From Chthonomonas sp. (GTDB lineage: Bacteria > Armatimonadota > Fimbriimonadia > Fimbriimonadales > Fimbriimonadaceae): a DNA stretch of 64,000 bases. Where the stretch lies: contig JAEURR010000006.1 of NCBI GenBank assembly GCA_016788115.1, forward strand, positions 62,001-126,000, in the 5' to 3' direction. Positions 16,627 to 25,345 of this stretch are shown in pieces. Each line of letters opens with the position of its first letter. Position 1 is the stretch's first letter. The translations under genes were made by a program, and so were the position numbers. The notes below the pieces were generated by a model that was given only the letters and a program-made list of their open reading frames with translations, was not told the DNA's origin and made no database searches.

Positions 16627-18348
16627 TTACGGACGGGCTTGACACGGCACGAGCATCACAAAGCGTGCGCCTTTTCCTTGGACCCCAGATTCGATGACCT
16701 GGCCGCCGTGTGCCTCCAGGATACCTTTCACGATGCTTAGTCCCAGGCCCATCCCCTTCACGCGTGAGCTGTAAAACGGCGTGAAGATCAAATTCTTGCG
16801 CTCGAATTCGATGCCTGGCCCCTGGTCTTCAATGACGACTTCAACGTACTTACGGCTACGATCGAGACGCGCCTGGGCGACGACCTCCGCATTGGCCCAG
16901 TCAGTCGTCACCGTCAACTCCCCTTCCTCGACGAAGTTCAGAGAATTCTCGACGATCTCGCTGACCGCACGCCGGAACTTTGCGGCGTCGAGCACCACCT
17001 GAGGCAAGTCCGCCGTCAGCCGGAACACGAGCCGAACCGGCGTTCGGCGAGGAAACACTTCTTCGACCGCTTCCCTAACAATCGCATTGAAGTCGGCTGG
17101 TGCCTTGCTCAGTTGTGTCGCCGAAACGAAATCTCGGAATTCCTGAAGAATCTCTTCGAGCCGCGAGATCTGCACGCGAAGGCTCCCGTGGACATCTTGC
17201 AGCGCTTTGCGGTCCAGCTCGGGTTCACCCAAGAGATGGCCGATCTCATTGGCATCACCCTGGATCGCAAATACGCGATTGCCGATCATGTGGCTACTCT
17301 TTGCGGAGAGCTCGCCCCAGGCGGCCATGCGCTCGATGCTGATGATTCGCCGCATTGCCCGGATTCCTTCCAGTCCATACGCGACCTCTTCGGCGATCGC
17401 GCCCAGAATCCGCTGATCGTCTTCGGTGAACCGGTTGTCGTGATAAGGGTTCTCGCTCGCGCGGCGGATGACCCGGACAACCCCAATGCAGTCGCCGCGC
17501 GAGATAACTGGAACGGCGAGATAGCTCGCGATCTGCTCGCCGGGGATTTCCAGGAGTCTGCCGCGCCAGCGCGGATCCGTCTGCGGCTGATTCAGCCGGA
17601 GCGGTGTCGCCTCGCGAGCAACCCAACCCGTCAAGCCGTCCCCTGGTTCGTATCCGACCAGTCCCACTCGATCCGCTAAGATGCCGGTCGCCGCCCGCAG
17701 GACAAAACTGCCGTCCGCCGCCGAGCGCAAGAAGATTGCGCAGGAAGTGAAACGCAGCTTGTCATCCGCAATTCGGAGGAGCTGCTCCAGGAGCTCGTCT
17801 TCGGTCGTCGCCTGCTCGACTGCCGTGCTGATCTCGATCAAGGCGTCCGTCTGATCCCGGAGCGCTGCACGCGCAATGACGTGTCCCGCCAGCGCAGCGA
17901 CCCCTTCGGCGATGTCGACCTCCTCTTCGCCGTACCAATCAGGCTGGTCGCTTTCGACATTCAAAACCGCGCGAATGCGGCCAAATCGATCTTGAATGGG
18001 AATCGCGACCTCACTTTTGCTGCTGCTGAAGAGGTCCTGATACAGCGGCTCCTCATCGACGTTGGCGGCGACGTAGCTCGCCCCTTTCGCCGCGACATAG
18101 CCCACGATGCCGCCCCCCTGCTTCGCTCCCAGCTTGATGAGCTTGCCCAGAATCTCATCGCTGATGTCCTTCCCCGCGCCGTGAGTTAGGATCATCGCGC
18201 CGAGCTCATCGTTCATGCGCGCGAGTAGAACGTTGCGCGAACGAGTGAGCGCAACCGCCCCCGCGCACAGCAACTGCAGCGCCTCGTGCGTGCTCGGTTC
18301 TCGGTTCACCTGCAAAGACAGTTCGGTCAGACTTCGGAGCGACCCCAT
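16627..18348 (-). CDS. Soluble GAF-GAF sensor histidine kinase
   Basis: A 573-residue cytoplasmic kinase with no membrane helix. Two GAF domains (about 18-165 and 180-330) are followed by a divergent dimerisation/phosphoacceptor helix (about 345-405). There the His sits in SSHMIGNRVF rather than HE-x-RNP, so the acidic residue normally after the His is Met. HATPase_c is complete: N box EIVENSLNF, G1 EDQGPGIEF, F box FTPFYSS and G2 KGMGLGLSIV. It heads the run into tsaB and murB. Signal and partner regulator are unknown. It diverges from the SIS gene by about 45 bases. Confidence 0.85.
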   Translation of the reverse strand: MGSLRSLTELSLQVNREPSTHEALQLLCAGAVALTRSRNVLLARMNDELGAMILTHGAGKDISDEILGKLIKLGAKQGGGIVGYVAAKGASYVAANVDEEPLYQDLFSSSKSEVAIPIQDRFGRIRAVLNVESDQPDWYGEEEVDIAEGVAALAGHVIARAALRDQTDALIEISTAVEQATTEDELLEQLLRIADDKLRFTSCAIFLRSAADGSFVLRAATGILADRVGLVGYEPGDGLTGWVAREATPLRLNQPQTDPRWRGRLLEIPGEQIASYLAVPVISRGDCIGVVRVIRRASENPYHDNRFTEDDQRILGAIAEEVAYGLEGIRAMRRIISIERMAAWGELSAKSSHMIGNRVFAIQGDANEIGHLLGEPELDRKALQDVHGSLRVQISRLEEILQEFRDFVSATQLSKAPADFNAIVREAVEEVFPRRTPVRLVFRLTADLPQVVLDAAKFRRAVSEIVENSLNFVEEGELTVTTDWANAEVVAQARLDRSRKYVEVVIEDQGPGIEFERKNLIFTPFYSSRVKGMGLGLSIVKGILEAHGGQVIESGVQGKGARFVMLVPCQARP

Positions 18349-18393
18349 GAACCTGGATGCTACCTTTTGGCTTCACCGAGTAACCTTAGGCCG

Positions 18394-19341
18394 ATGAACG
18401 GCACCCTCATGGAATCGGAAATTTACCAGCAACCAGAGCAACTGGCGCACAATGCTGCCGCGTACTTCGATAGCGTCCGCGAGGGGCTCAAGGGTCATGA
18501 CTACCAGATGGTGCTGCTCGCCGCGCGCGGTTCGAGCGACAATGCCGCCCTGTACGCGCGGTATCTCATCGAAATCCATCTCCGCATCCCGGTTTCGCTC
18601 GCCGCTCCGTCGGTCATTACCAAGTTCGGCTCGGACATGCGCTTCCCCAAGTGTCTGGCTGTGGGCATCTCGCAATCGGGTGCGGCTCCGGACGTCGCGG
18701 AAGTCCTGAACTTCATGCGTGCGAGCGGACATGGCACACTCGCCATCACCAACACGCCCGGCTCGCGATTGACCGAAGAGGCCGAACACACGATCCTGCT
18801 CAACGTAGACGCCGAGAAGAGCGTGGCCGCCACCAAGACTTACACGGCATCGCTGCTCGCGCTTTACCAAGCGGTCCGTGCACTGGGTGCGAATCTGCCC
18901 GACCCGGCCGGTCATCTGCCCGACGCCTCCTGGCTGCAACGGACCCGCGACGAGGCCGAGGAGGCGTTCGGCATCCTCAATCGACAGACTGTCCGATTCT
19001 CGCTCGGACGGGGATTCAGCTTCGCGACCTGCTGCGAGAGCGCGCTGAAGCTCATGGAATGCGCCCTGCTTCCCTGCAAGGCATACTCCACCGCGGATTT
19101 TCAGCACGGCCCCAAGGCGCTCGCTGGACCGGAGAGCACCGCCATTGTCTACGGCGAAGCCCCCAGCGGACTGACTGACTTCGGATGCGTGCCCATCTAC
19201 GCACCACAGAGCGACCGTGCCGAGCTCGCGCCCCTGTCGGATGTACTCTTTGGACAGTGGCTCGCGCTCTTCACCGCACGCTCACGCAACCTTGATCCGG
19301 ATACGCCGCGCAACCTCAGCAAAGTGACGCTGACGTTGTAA
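18394..19341 (+). CDS. Double SIS-domain sugar-phosphate isomerase/deaminase (NagB-II-like)
   Basis: A 315-residue cytoplasmic protein made of two SIS domains and lacking the glutaminase domain of GlmS. The first carries AARGSSDNAALYARYLIE and GISQSGAAPDV; the second has the SVAATKTYTASL linker, LGRGFSF and QHGPKAL. The GlmS catalytic Glu before HGP is not conserved (STADFQHGP). That pattern fits NagB-II/AgaS-type glucosamine-6-phosphate deaminases better than GlmS. ATG 18394 is chosen over the longer frame because of family length. It converges with dnaB with two bases between the stops. Confidence 0.8.
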   Translation: MNGTLMESEIYQQPEQLAHNAAAYFDSVREGLKGHDYQMVLLAARGSSDNAALYARYLIEIHLRIPVSLAAPSVITKFGSDMRFPKCLAVGISQSGAAPDVAEVLNFMRASGHGTLAITNTPGSRLTEEAEHTILLNVDAEKSVAATKTYTASLLALYQAVRALGANLPDPAGHLPDASWLQRTRDEAEEAFGILNRQTVRFSLGRGFSFATCCESALKLMECALLPCKAYSTADFQHGPKALAGPESTAIVYGEAPSGLTDFGCVPIYAPQSDRAELAPLSDVLFGQWLALFTARSRNLDPDTPRNLSKVTLTL

Positions 19342-19343
19342 GG

Positions 19344-20708
19344 TTAGTCCTTGCGGAGGTTTACGAACCGGGCATAGCTGGGCTGGAACCCAAGCACGAC
19401 TTTGCCGGTCGGGCCGTTGCGGTGCTTGGCGATGATGACTTCAGATTCTTCGACACGGTCGGCATCAAAATTCTCCTCCGCGCCCTCTTCCTTGGCCTTG
19501 TAGTAAGAGTCGCGGTAGATAAACATGACGAGGTCGGCTTCTGCTTCGATCGATCCCGACTCGCGGATGTCGCTGAGCATCGGTCGCTTGTCCTCGCGAG
19601 CTTCAACACCGCGGCTAAGCTGACTGAGCGCGACCACCGGAACCTCAAGCTCCTTCGCAAGCGCTTTGAGCCCGCGCGCGATCTCACTCACCTCTTGCAC
19701 GCGGTTCTCCGCCCGACGGCTGGAACGCATGAGCTGCAAATAGTCCACCACGACCATCGCCAAACCGCCATCCTGCTTCAACCGGCGACACTTCCCACGC
19801 ATCTCCATCGGCGAGATTTCGCTGGAGTCGTCGATGAAGATCGGCAACGTATACAGCGACTCACACGCGTCGGCAAGCTTCTGGTAGGTCTCGTCGGGTA
19901 GCCGATCCCGCTTCAAGACTCCCATACTGACGCGGCTGATCATCGAGAGCATTCGGCGCACCAACTGTTGAGCACCCATTTCGATCGAGAAGATCGCCAC
20001 GTTCCCCTTGTTCTCGCGGGCAACATTGAGCGCAAAGTTGAGCGCAAGCGACGTCTTTCCCATCGAGGGGCGCGCGGCCAGCACGGTAAAGTCTCCCCCG
20101 TAAAAGCCGCCGGTCATCTTGTCCAGGTCGAAGAACCCGCTCGGGTGACCCAGCACTGCCTGGCCGGTCTCAAAGAACTCATCGATCTGGATGAAGAAGT
20201 CCTTCGCGACCGATCGGATCGGCTGGAGCTCCTTGCCGAGGCGTTGACGTCCGACTTGGAAAATGAGCCCCTCGGCTTGGTCTACCTTCTCGTTCGCCGT
20301 CGCCTCGCCGTCATGAGTGAGCTGAACGATTTGGTGGCCCGCATCCTCCAATCTTCGCAGCGTCGCTTTGTCCAGGACGATTCCCGCGTAATGCTCGGCG
20401 TTGCTCGCGCTCGGGACGCTCTCGGCGATCTGAATAAGATAGTCCGTTCCACCTACATTGGGAAGCAGGCCACGTTCTTGGAGCTCGTTCTTGACCGTGA
20501 CGAGGTCAACCGCCCGAGAGTGTGAGGCGAGTTGATAGATGGACTTGAAGATCTCGCGATGCGCGGGCGAGTAGAAATCACCGTCCTTGAGCATGCCAAT
20601 GACGTCGTCGCACGCCTTCTCATTGAGGAGCATGGCACCCAGCGCGCACATCTCCGCCTCAAGGCTGTGGGGCGGGACATAGTCGTCAAAGCGGGTCACT
20701 GCGGCCAT
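19344..20708 (-). CDS. dnaB: Replicative DNA helicase
   Basis: Hexameric 5'-3' helicase at the replication fork, 454 residues, standard length without an intein. The N-terminal primase-interacting domain starts PPHSLEAEMCALGAMLL, and the RecA-like domain has Walker A AARPSMGKTSLALN. Walker B falls in VVVDYLQLM, and the SDIRESGSIEAEADLVMFIYRD motif follows. The 75 bases upstream contain TTATCCCCA at 20751, one mismatch from a DnaA box, which is too little to call a site. It is monocistronic as far as visible. Confidence 0.97.
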   Translation of the reverse strand: MAAVTRFDDYVPPHSLEAEMCALGAMLLNEKACDDVIGMLKDGDFYSPAHREIFKSIYQLASHSRAVDLVTVKNELQERGLLPNVGGTDYLIQIAESVPSASNAEHYAGIVLDKATLRRLEDAGHQIVQLTHDGEATANEKVDQAEGLIFQVGRQRLGKELQPIRSVAKDFFIQIDEFFETGQAVLGHPSGFFDLDKMTGGFYGGDFTVLAARPSMGKTSLALNFALNVARENKGNVAIFSIEMGAQQLVRRMLSMISRVSMGVLKRDRLPDETYQKLADACESLYTLPIFIDDSSEISPMEMRGKCRRLKQDGGLAMVVVDYLQLMRSSRRAENRVQEVSEIARGLKALAKELEVPVVALSQLSRGVEAREDKRPMLSDIRESGSIEAEADLVMFIYRDSYYKAKEEGAEENFDADRVEESEVIIAKHRNGPTGKVVLGFQPSYARFVNLRKD

Positions 20709-20783
20709 TGGAAGACACTATTATGGAGCCCCCTCAAGCCTCCGTTTGGGTTATCCCCAGGTTACACAGAAAATTCGTGTGGA

Positions 20784-22889
20784 CTACTCGCCAGGGACCG
20801 CTTGTTTGAACGTGAGGGTGAGATTCGCGGGGCACTTGGCGGTAGACCAAATCGATCCCCGCAACTGCCCGAACGATGGAATCCCCAAGCGTCCCTTCCC
20901 TTGCGACCGAAACTCGAAACTCGCGGGCTTTCCAGGTTGACGCGGCCGGAGTTTCAGCGTCACGCGGTTCGTTTTTCGATCGAACCTCGCCGAATGAACG
21001 GTGACGTTCTCCAGCCGGGTTAGGTACCCCGGAGCGCGGCGGTTGGCAATCTCTGCGATGACGTTCGCGCCGACCCAAGCGTGCACGGGGTTTTTCATGG
21101 TGCCGCGCACCATCTCGGTCAACTTTGCGGTCGATTCACCCAGTCGCAACCTCGCATAGATATGGGGGAAGTTCACATATCCGGAGTTGCCATTGTAGGT
21201 GCACTGAAACGGGTACTTGTGGTTGCCGTCCTTCCAGTTCGGATAGGCCCGCTCGTAGTCGCTCAGGAACTGCTCCAGTCCGCGACGCCCATCGCTCAAG
21301 TACAGATCGAACATCTCGGGTTGTGCACCACTGCCGCTCAGGAGTGTCGTCGGTCCCCAAGGGTCGGTCGTCCCTTCGGGCACCCGGGTCACCCCCTCAC
21401 GCTCGTGGAAACCCAGTGCAACACTCGTCGGTCCGATCAATCCCCAATCGCGCGCGTACTTCGTGAATCCAAACCGAGCAATCGAGGCAATGCCGACATG
21501 GCATAATTGATTCAAGGCCTGGTTCTCGACCTTGGTGTCGCCGACCAATCTCGCAAGTTTCAGCCTCGCCGCGAGGCCCACGTAGTACGCGCACATGGGG
21601 TCGCCGGTGCCGGTCGAGTATCCGTGATCCGCGTTACAGGTGGTCATCCACGCCCAATCGGTCGCTGCATCCATGAACTCAAACACACGGTTCAGATCCG
21701 ACCAAACACCTTTCACGTCAATCGGCTCGGCGAGCGACCGCTGGTAGGTTCCGTACACCGGCAGCGCATTGCCCCACTCGATGTCGTACTTGTAGGGCCC
21801 TTCTCCATCGATCTTGTAAGTCCAAGGGTAGGTAAGCCCCGTAGATGGCTCAGTCTCAAGCATCCACGGGCGCACGGCCTGGTCGGTACGGTAAGGCGGC
21901 ATGGTAAAGACCTCGTTCCACCGAAGTGCAGCGAGCGCCTTGGTGCGCAGATCTCCCGGTAACAAATCACCCGCCATCACCGCCGGGGCGGCACGCGAGT
22001 AGCACAGATCCACCGCGTTTGTGGCCCACTTCATGTCGAGCGAACCAAAAATCTTGCGCATCCAGCCGGTTTCTTCGGCGGTAGGCTCAGGAGCGATCAG
22101 GACGCGATCGTCGATGGGCGGTATGGGCAGATCGTAGAGCAGCTCCGAGCCCCGCACGTACCAGAGTGGACCTGCGAGCGTGGGTCGGCCTGTCCTGTTG
22201 ACAGCGCCTAGAATCGTTGCCCGCGAGCCCGACTCGATGGCCTGCGCCAGCACCGGCGGAACGGCGATACGAGGGCCTTTGCCGATGATCTTGAATCGCT
22301 GAAACCCGGGTCGAGCCCCACTGACCATAACGGGTGCCGAGACCGGCGAGCTCCAGTCAAGGGGAAGCGCGGCCGCCGCATCCGGCTTCTGCTGCCGCAG
22401 ATCGAGTCCATAGGGGAACCCGATCTGAATCGTTGGCTCATGTCGTCCACTCAGGGTCACACGATCGCCATCGAATTCGATCCGGGTCCCATCCAGCGGA
22501 TGGATCCGGAGCGGAAGTTCCATCCCCGAGTCATGGAGCAACCAAACGTCTCCGCCCACCTTCTGCGCCCGGTAACCCGCGGGGAAGATGCGCAGATCTG
22601 ACCGGCCCTCGAACGAAACGCGCAGGTACGGCTCGGTCAAGTTCAGTTGAATCTCTCGAACTTGGCCCACTATCGGTGAGAACGAGAGGTGCTTGCGCGA
22701 GCGATCTATGGCCGTAACCTTTGGCTCGCCAGCTTGCCAAGCGACTTTCGTATGCCCAATTGCAATGGGGGCGGTGAACCCGGTCGGGTTCGTCAATAGG
22801 GTCAGCAGCCCGTCTTCGTGGATCCGGCCAAACCGGCCAAACTCAGCCGGTTGGGCCGCGAGCGATATTAAGAGGGCCACCGCAAACAT
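20784..22889 (-). CDS. Large secreted protein of unknown function
   Basis: A 701-residue protein with an N-terminal signal peptide (about 1-15, ending AAQPAEF). The first roughly 220 residues look beta-rich. The middle (about 300-600) is Trp/Tyr-rich and helical with phrases such as YPWTYKIDGEGPYKYDIEWG, reminiscent of secreted alpha/alpha-barrel carbohydrate-active proteins. I see no defining catalytic motif and do not assign a family. It ends in a small beta-sandwich-like tail (about 620-700). It shares its strand with the zinc-ribbon gene 20 bases upstream. Confidence 0.55.
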   Translation of the reverse strand: MFAVALLISLAAQPAEFGRFGRIHEDGLLTLLTNPTGFTAPIAIGHTKVAWQAGEPKVTAIDRSRKHLSFSPIVGQVREIQLNLTEPYLRVSFEGRSDLRIFPAGYRAQKVGGDVWLLHDSGMELPLRIHPLDGTRIEFDGDRVTLSGRHEPTIQIGFPYGLDLRQQKPDAAAALPLDWSSPVSAPVMVSGARPGFQRFKIIGKGPRIAVPPVLAQAIESGSRATILGAVNRTGRPTLAGPLWYVRGSELLYDLPIPPIDDRVLIAPEPTAEETGWMRKIFGSLDMKWATNAVDLCYSRAAPAVMAGDLLPGDLRTKALAALRWNEVFTMPPYRTDQAVRPWMLETEPSTGLTYPWTYKIDGEGPYKYDIEWGNALPVYGTYQRSLAEPIDVKGVWSDLNRVFEFMDAATDWAWMTTCNADHGYSTGTGDPMCAYYVGLAARLKLARLVGDTKVENQALNQLCHVGIASIARFGFTKYARDWGLIGPTSVALGFHEREGVTRVPEGTTDPWGPTTLLSGSGAQPEMFDLYLSDGRRGLEQFLSDYERAYPNWKDGNHKYPFQCTYNGNSGYVNFPHIYARLRLGESTAKLTEMVRGTMKNPVHAWVGANVIAEIANRRAPGYLTRLENVTVHSARFDRKTNRVTLKLRPRQPGKPASFEFRSQGKGRLGIPSFGQLRGSIWSTAKCPANLTLTFKQAVPGE

Positions 22890-22909
22890 GGTGGCCTCAG
22901 TTTAACTCG

Positions 22910-23224
22910 CTAGGCGCTCAGGTCGAGCGGGCGGTGCTTGCGCTTTCGCAAGACCCCGAACAACCGCGTCAAAATCGAGACTCGCTCTTCCGGCTCTCGG
23001 GCAATGATATCGATGATGGCCGGGCACTGGAGCACGATCTCGTGCAATGCGGTCATGATCGTGTCCGCGTCGGTATCGAACTCTCCGCGCCATCCACAGA
23101 CGAGGCATGAGCCGTTCCGTTTCGCATTGAGTGAGCCGCAAAGCGGACAGCACTTCAGGGCATGCAATGGCAAGCCAGGACTGACGGTGCGAATTGGAAG
23201 ATTCGGATGGCGTTTTGCTTGCAT
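22910..23224 (-). CDS. Small zinc-ribbon protein of unknown function
   Basis: A 104-residue protein with CPLCG and CLVCGW at about residues 26-45, a classic four-cysteine zinc ribbon. A helical segment (about 52-95) follows, with a very basic patch (RKRKHR) near the C-terminus. No export signal is seen. A nucleic-acid or protein-binding role is plausible, but nothing specific can be assigned. The start is ATG 23224. It is unrelated in sequence to the other small ribbon protein at 3319. Confidence 0.55.
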   Translation of the reverse strand: MQAKRHPNLPIRTVSPGLPLHALKCCPLCGSLNAKRNGSCLVCGWRGEFDTDADTIMTALHEIVLQCPAIIDIIAREPEERVSILTRLFGVLRKRKHRPLDLSA

Positions 23225-23264
23225 GCTACAGGTATAGAAGTCGGTAGATTGGGTTTAGTTCCCC

Positions 23265-23951
23265 ATGGCGACGCACGACGTTTTTCCGCACGGTCCGCTC
23301 CCTCCGCTCAACCCCGACCGCACCTGGACATTCGATCATGGTGACTGCCTGTATCGAAATGCCGACGGACACCGCGTAGTCGGCGACTGCGAGGCCACTC
23401 ACTACTTAGAATTCCGGTCTGCGAGTGAGCTCTGGCTGCGTGACGAGGCGAGTGGTGCCCGGACCGCGGTCGCAGTCGGGGAGGGTCGCGCGGAGGTCTC
23501 CCGCATTCCGCACTGTCGATGGGATGAATCGCAACTTGTCCCGCTGCGCGCGCTGGCTGCTGACGACTTGGGGTCTGCCAAAGCGGCCGGTCTGAGCGAA
23601 TGCCGAATGTTGTCCTCAGGCGGCAAGACCCATGCACACCGACAGCACCTAGGCCGCTTGGAGTGGGTACTGGAAGTACCAGAACGCTGCAACGGGTTAC
23701 GGCTGGCTCGACTTTACGATCGCTTCCACGGACGGCAACGGGCCCGCGTGCTTATCGATGGCGAGGAAATCGCTTGGTGGTACGAGCCCGAAGAAGACCG
23801 GATCGACCGGTGGGCGGTCAGCGTTCTCGACGTCCGATGCTGGCTCAGCGGGCCGGTCAATCTCACGCTGGATCCACCCGCGGGAGCCACGCTTTGGGAC
23901 TTCGCCGCGCTCGCGGTCTGGGCTGCTTGTGAGCTAGACTCTGAGCGATGA
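23265..23951 (+). CDS. Protein of unknown function, first gene of a seven-gene run
   Basis: A 228-residue soluble protein, mostly beta by appearance, with no signal peptide or familiar motif. The C-terminal half includes LARLYDRFHGRQRARVLIDGE, which recalls a beta-sandwich with galactose-binding-like topology, but I do not assign a family. Its stop overlaps the CBS gene start in ATGA (23948-23951). It heads the tightly spaced plus-strand series running to natB at 28.3 kb. Confidence 0.5.
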   Translation: MATHDVFPHGPLPPLNPDRTWTFDHGDCLYRNADGHRVVGDCEATHYLEFRSASELWLRDEASGARTAVAVGEGRAEVSRIPHCRWDESQLVPLRALAADDLGSAKAAGLSECRMLSSGGKTHAHRQHLGRLEWVLEVPERCNGLRLARLYDRFHGRQRARVLIDGEEIAWWYEPEEDRIDRWAVSVLDVRCWLSGPVNLTLDPPAGATLWDFAALAVWAACELDSER

Positions 23952-24355
23952 TCCTGCAAGAAGTGCTCCATGCCCACATCCCGGTGCTGACTCAGCAGAG
24001 CACGTTGCGCGACGCCATCGACAAGATGGACATCTACCAGTTTCCTGCGCTGGTGATTGTCGACCAAGGTCCCTCGCCAGTGGCCGTCATCACCGAAGGC
24101 GACATTGCCCGGGCCGTTCAGGGTGTGGGCAACCTCACAAGCCTCGCGGCCCTGCCCGCCATCGGCTACGGAACTGCGAACCCGACCACTGCGCCGATCG
24201 GAATGGAGATCTCCGACGCGCTTCACCTCATGCTCATGAGCGGCCTCACCATCCTGCCGGTCGTCGATGGCGATATCTTCCGAGGTGTGGTGCTGCGGGT
24301 GGACCTGATGCAGGCCGTGCTGCTGGATGGCAATATCCCCGAGCCCAAGAGCTAA
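23948..24355 (+). CDS. CBS-domain pair protein
   Basis: A 135-residue protein made almost entirely of two CBS motifs. The first (about 5-60) contains VLTQQSTLRDAIDKM and VAVITEGDIARAV; the second (about 75-130) contains ISDALHLMLMSGLTILPVV and VVLRVDLMQAV. Such pairs usually bind adenine nucleotides and act as energy or ionic sensors. No partner domain is fused, so its target is unknown. It overlaps the upstream gene by four bases. Confidence 0.85.
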   Translation: MILQEVLHAHIPVLTQQSTLRDAIDKMDIYQFPALVIVDQGPSPVAVITEGDIARAVQGVGNLTSLAALPAIGYGTANPTTAPIGMEISDALHLMLMSGLTILPVVDGDIFRGVVLRVDLMQAVLLDGNIPEPKS

Positions 24356-24395
24356 GCGCAGCGATCTTCGTCGTCCGCCTCACGTAGAAACACCT

Positions 24396-24869
24396 ATGAA
24401 CACCGTCGTTGCGCTCACCGTTGGACAAAAGTTTCCCGAATTTTCGCTGCTAGACCAAGACGGAAACACCGTAGGCCCAGCCGATCTCGCCGGCGCACCT
24501 GCAATCATCTACTTCTATCCCAAGGACGACACCTCGGGCTGCACTGCCGAGGCTTGCGACTTCCGTGATTCGCTCCCTCGATTCCAAGGCGCGCGAGTCA
24601 TCGGGGTATCCCCGGACTCCGTCCGCTCACACAAGAAGTTCGCCGAGAAGTACGCGCTCCCCTTCACGCTCCTGGCCGATCCGGAGCACGCCCTGCTGCA
24701 AGCCGCTGGCGTTTGGGTCGAAAAGTCGATGTACGGACGCAAGTACATGGGTGTCGAGCGCACGACCGTGTTGGTGGATGCCAATGGCACAGTGGTGAGA
24801 GTCTGGAGCAAGGTGAAAGTGCCCGGCCACGCGACCGAGGTTCAGGAAGCTGTCGCTTCGTTGGGCTGA
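24396..24869 (+). CDS. bcp: Thioredoxin-dependent peroxiredoxin, BCP type
   Basis: Reduces hydrogen and organic peroxides using thioredoxin. From ATG 24396 it is 157 residues. The family core LPADLAGAPAII-YFYPKDDTSGCT is clear (here PADLAGAPAIIYFYPKDDTS). The peroxidatic Cys49 lies in TSGCTAEACDF with the resolving Cys54 five residues later, the atypical 2-Cys arrangement. It sits between the CBS gene and accB in the plus-strand run, which may be simple co-transcription. Confidence 0.95.
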   Translation: MNTVVALTVGQKFPEFSLLDQDGNTVGPADLAGAPAIIYFYPKDDTSGCTAEACDFRDSLPRFQGARVIGVSPDSVRSHKKFAEKYALPFTLLADPEHALLQAAGVWVEKSMYGRKYMGVERTTVLVDANGTVVRVWSKVKVPGHATEVQEAVASLG

Positions 24870-24892
24870 CCCAGTGTCATAATGCTCGTACC

Positions 24893-25345
24893 GTGAGCGA
24901 CCTAAAGACACAGATCACTGAGTTGGCGCACCTGATGGAGGAGTTCGGCCTCGATCAGGCTAAGCTGAAGGGCGAGGACTGGAAGATCGAGTTCTCGCGG
25001 CTGGGTCCCGCCGCGGTTGCACCGGTGTCCGCCGCGACGCCAACCCAGGACGCTCCCCGCGCCGCGCGCCAAGCGGAGCGTCCGAAGCCAGCTCCCAAGG
25101 CTGCCCCGGCAGGAACACCCATCACGAGCCCGATGATGGGGATTTATTACTCCTCGCCCAGTCCAGGAACGCCACCCTTCGTGAAGCTGGGAGACACAGT
25201 CACCGCCGGGCAGGTCATCGGTCTGATCGAAGCCATGAAGGTCTTCAACGAGATCACCGCCACCGCCAGCGGCACAGTGCTGGCGACGCCTGCCGAGAAT
25301 GGTCAGCTCGTGCAGCCCGGCGACACGCTCATCACCGTCGGCTAA
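24893..25345 (+). CDS. accB: Biotin carboxyl carrier protein of acetyl-CoA carboxylase
   Basis: Carries the carboxybiotin used to make malonyl-CoA for fatty acid synthesis. From GTG 24893 it is 150 residues. The N-terminal part resembles AccB (SDLKTQITELAHLMEEFGLDQ). An Ala/Pro-rich linker (about 38-75) follows, then the biotinyl domain (about 76-150) with the modified Lys116 in EAMKVFNEI. accC is not adjacent, which departs from the common accBC order. Its TAA overlaps the hom ATG by one base (TAATG). Confidence 0.95.
   Translation: MSDLKTQITELAHLMEEFGLDQAKLKGEDWKIEFSRLGPAAVAPVSAATPTQDAPRAARQAERPKPAPKAAPAGTPITSPMMGIYYSSPSPGTPPFVKLGDTVTAGQVIGLIEAMKVFNEITATASGTVLATPAENGQLVQPGDTLITVG

Noticed and set aside
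20751-20770. DnaA-box-like TTATCCCCA upstream of dnaB
   Set aside because: Only one site, one mismatch from consensus, no AT-rich element or box cluster, so neither an origin nor a DnaA operator can be claimed.
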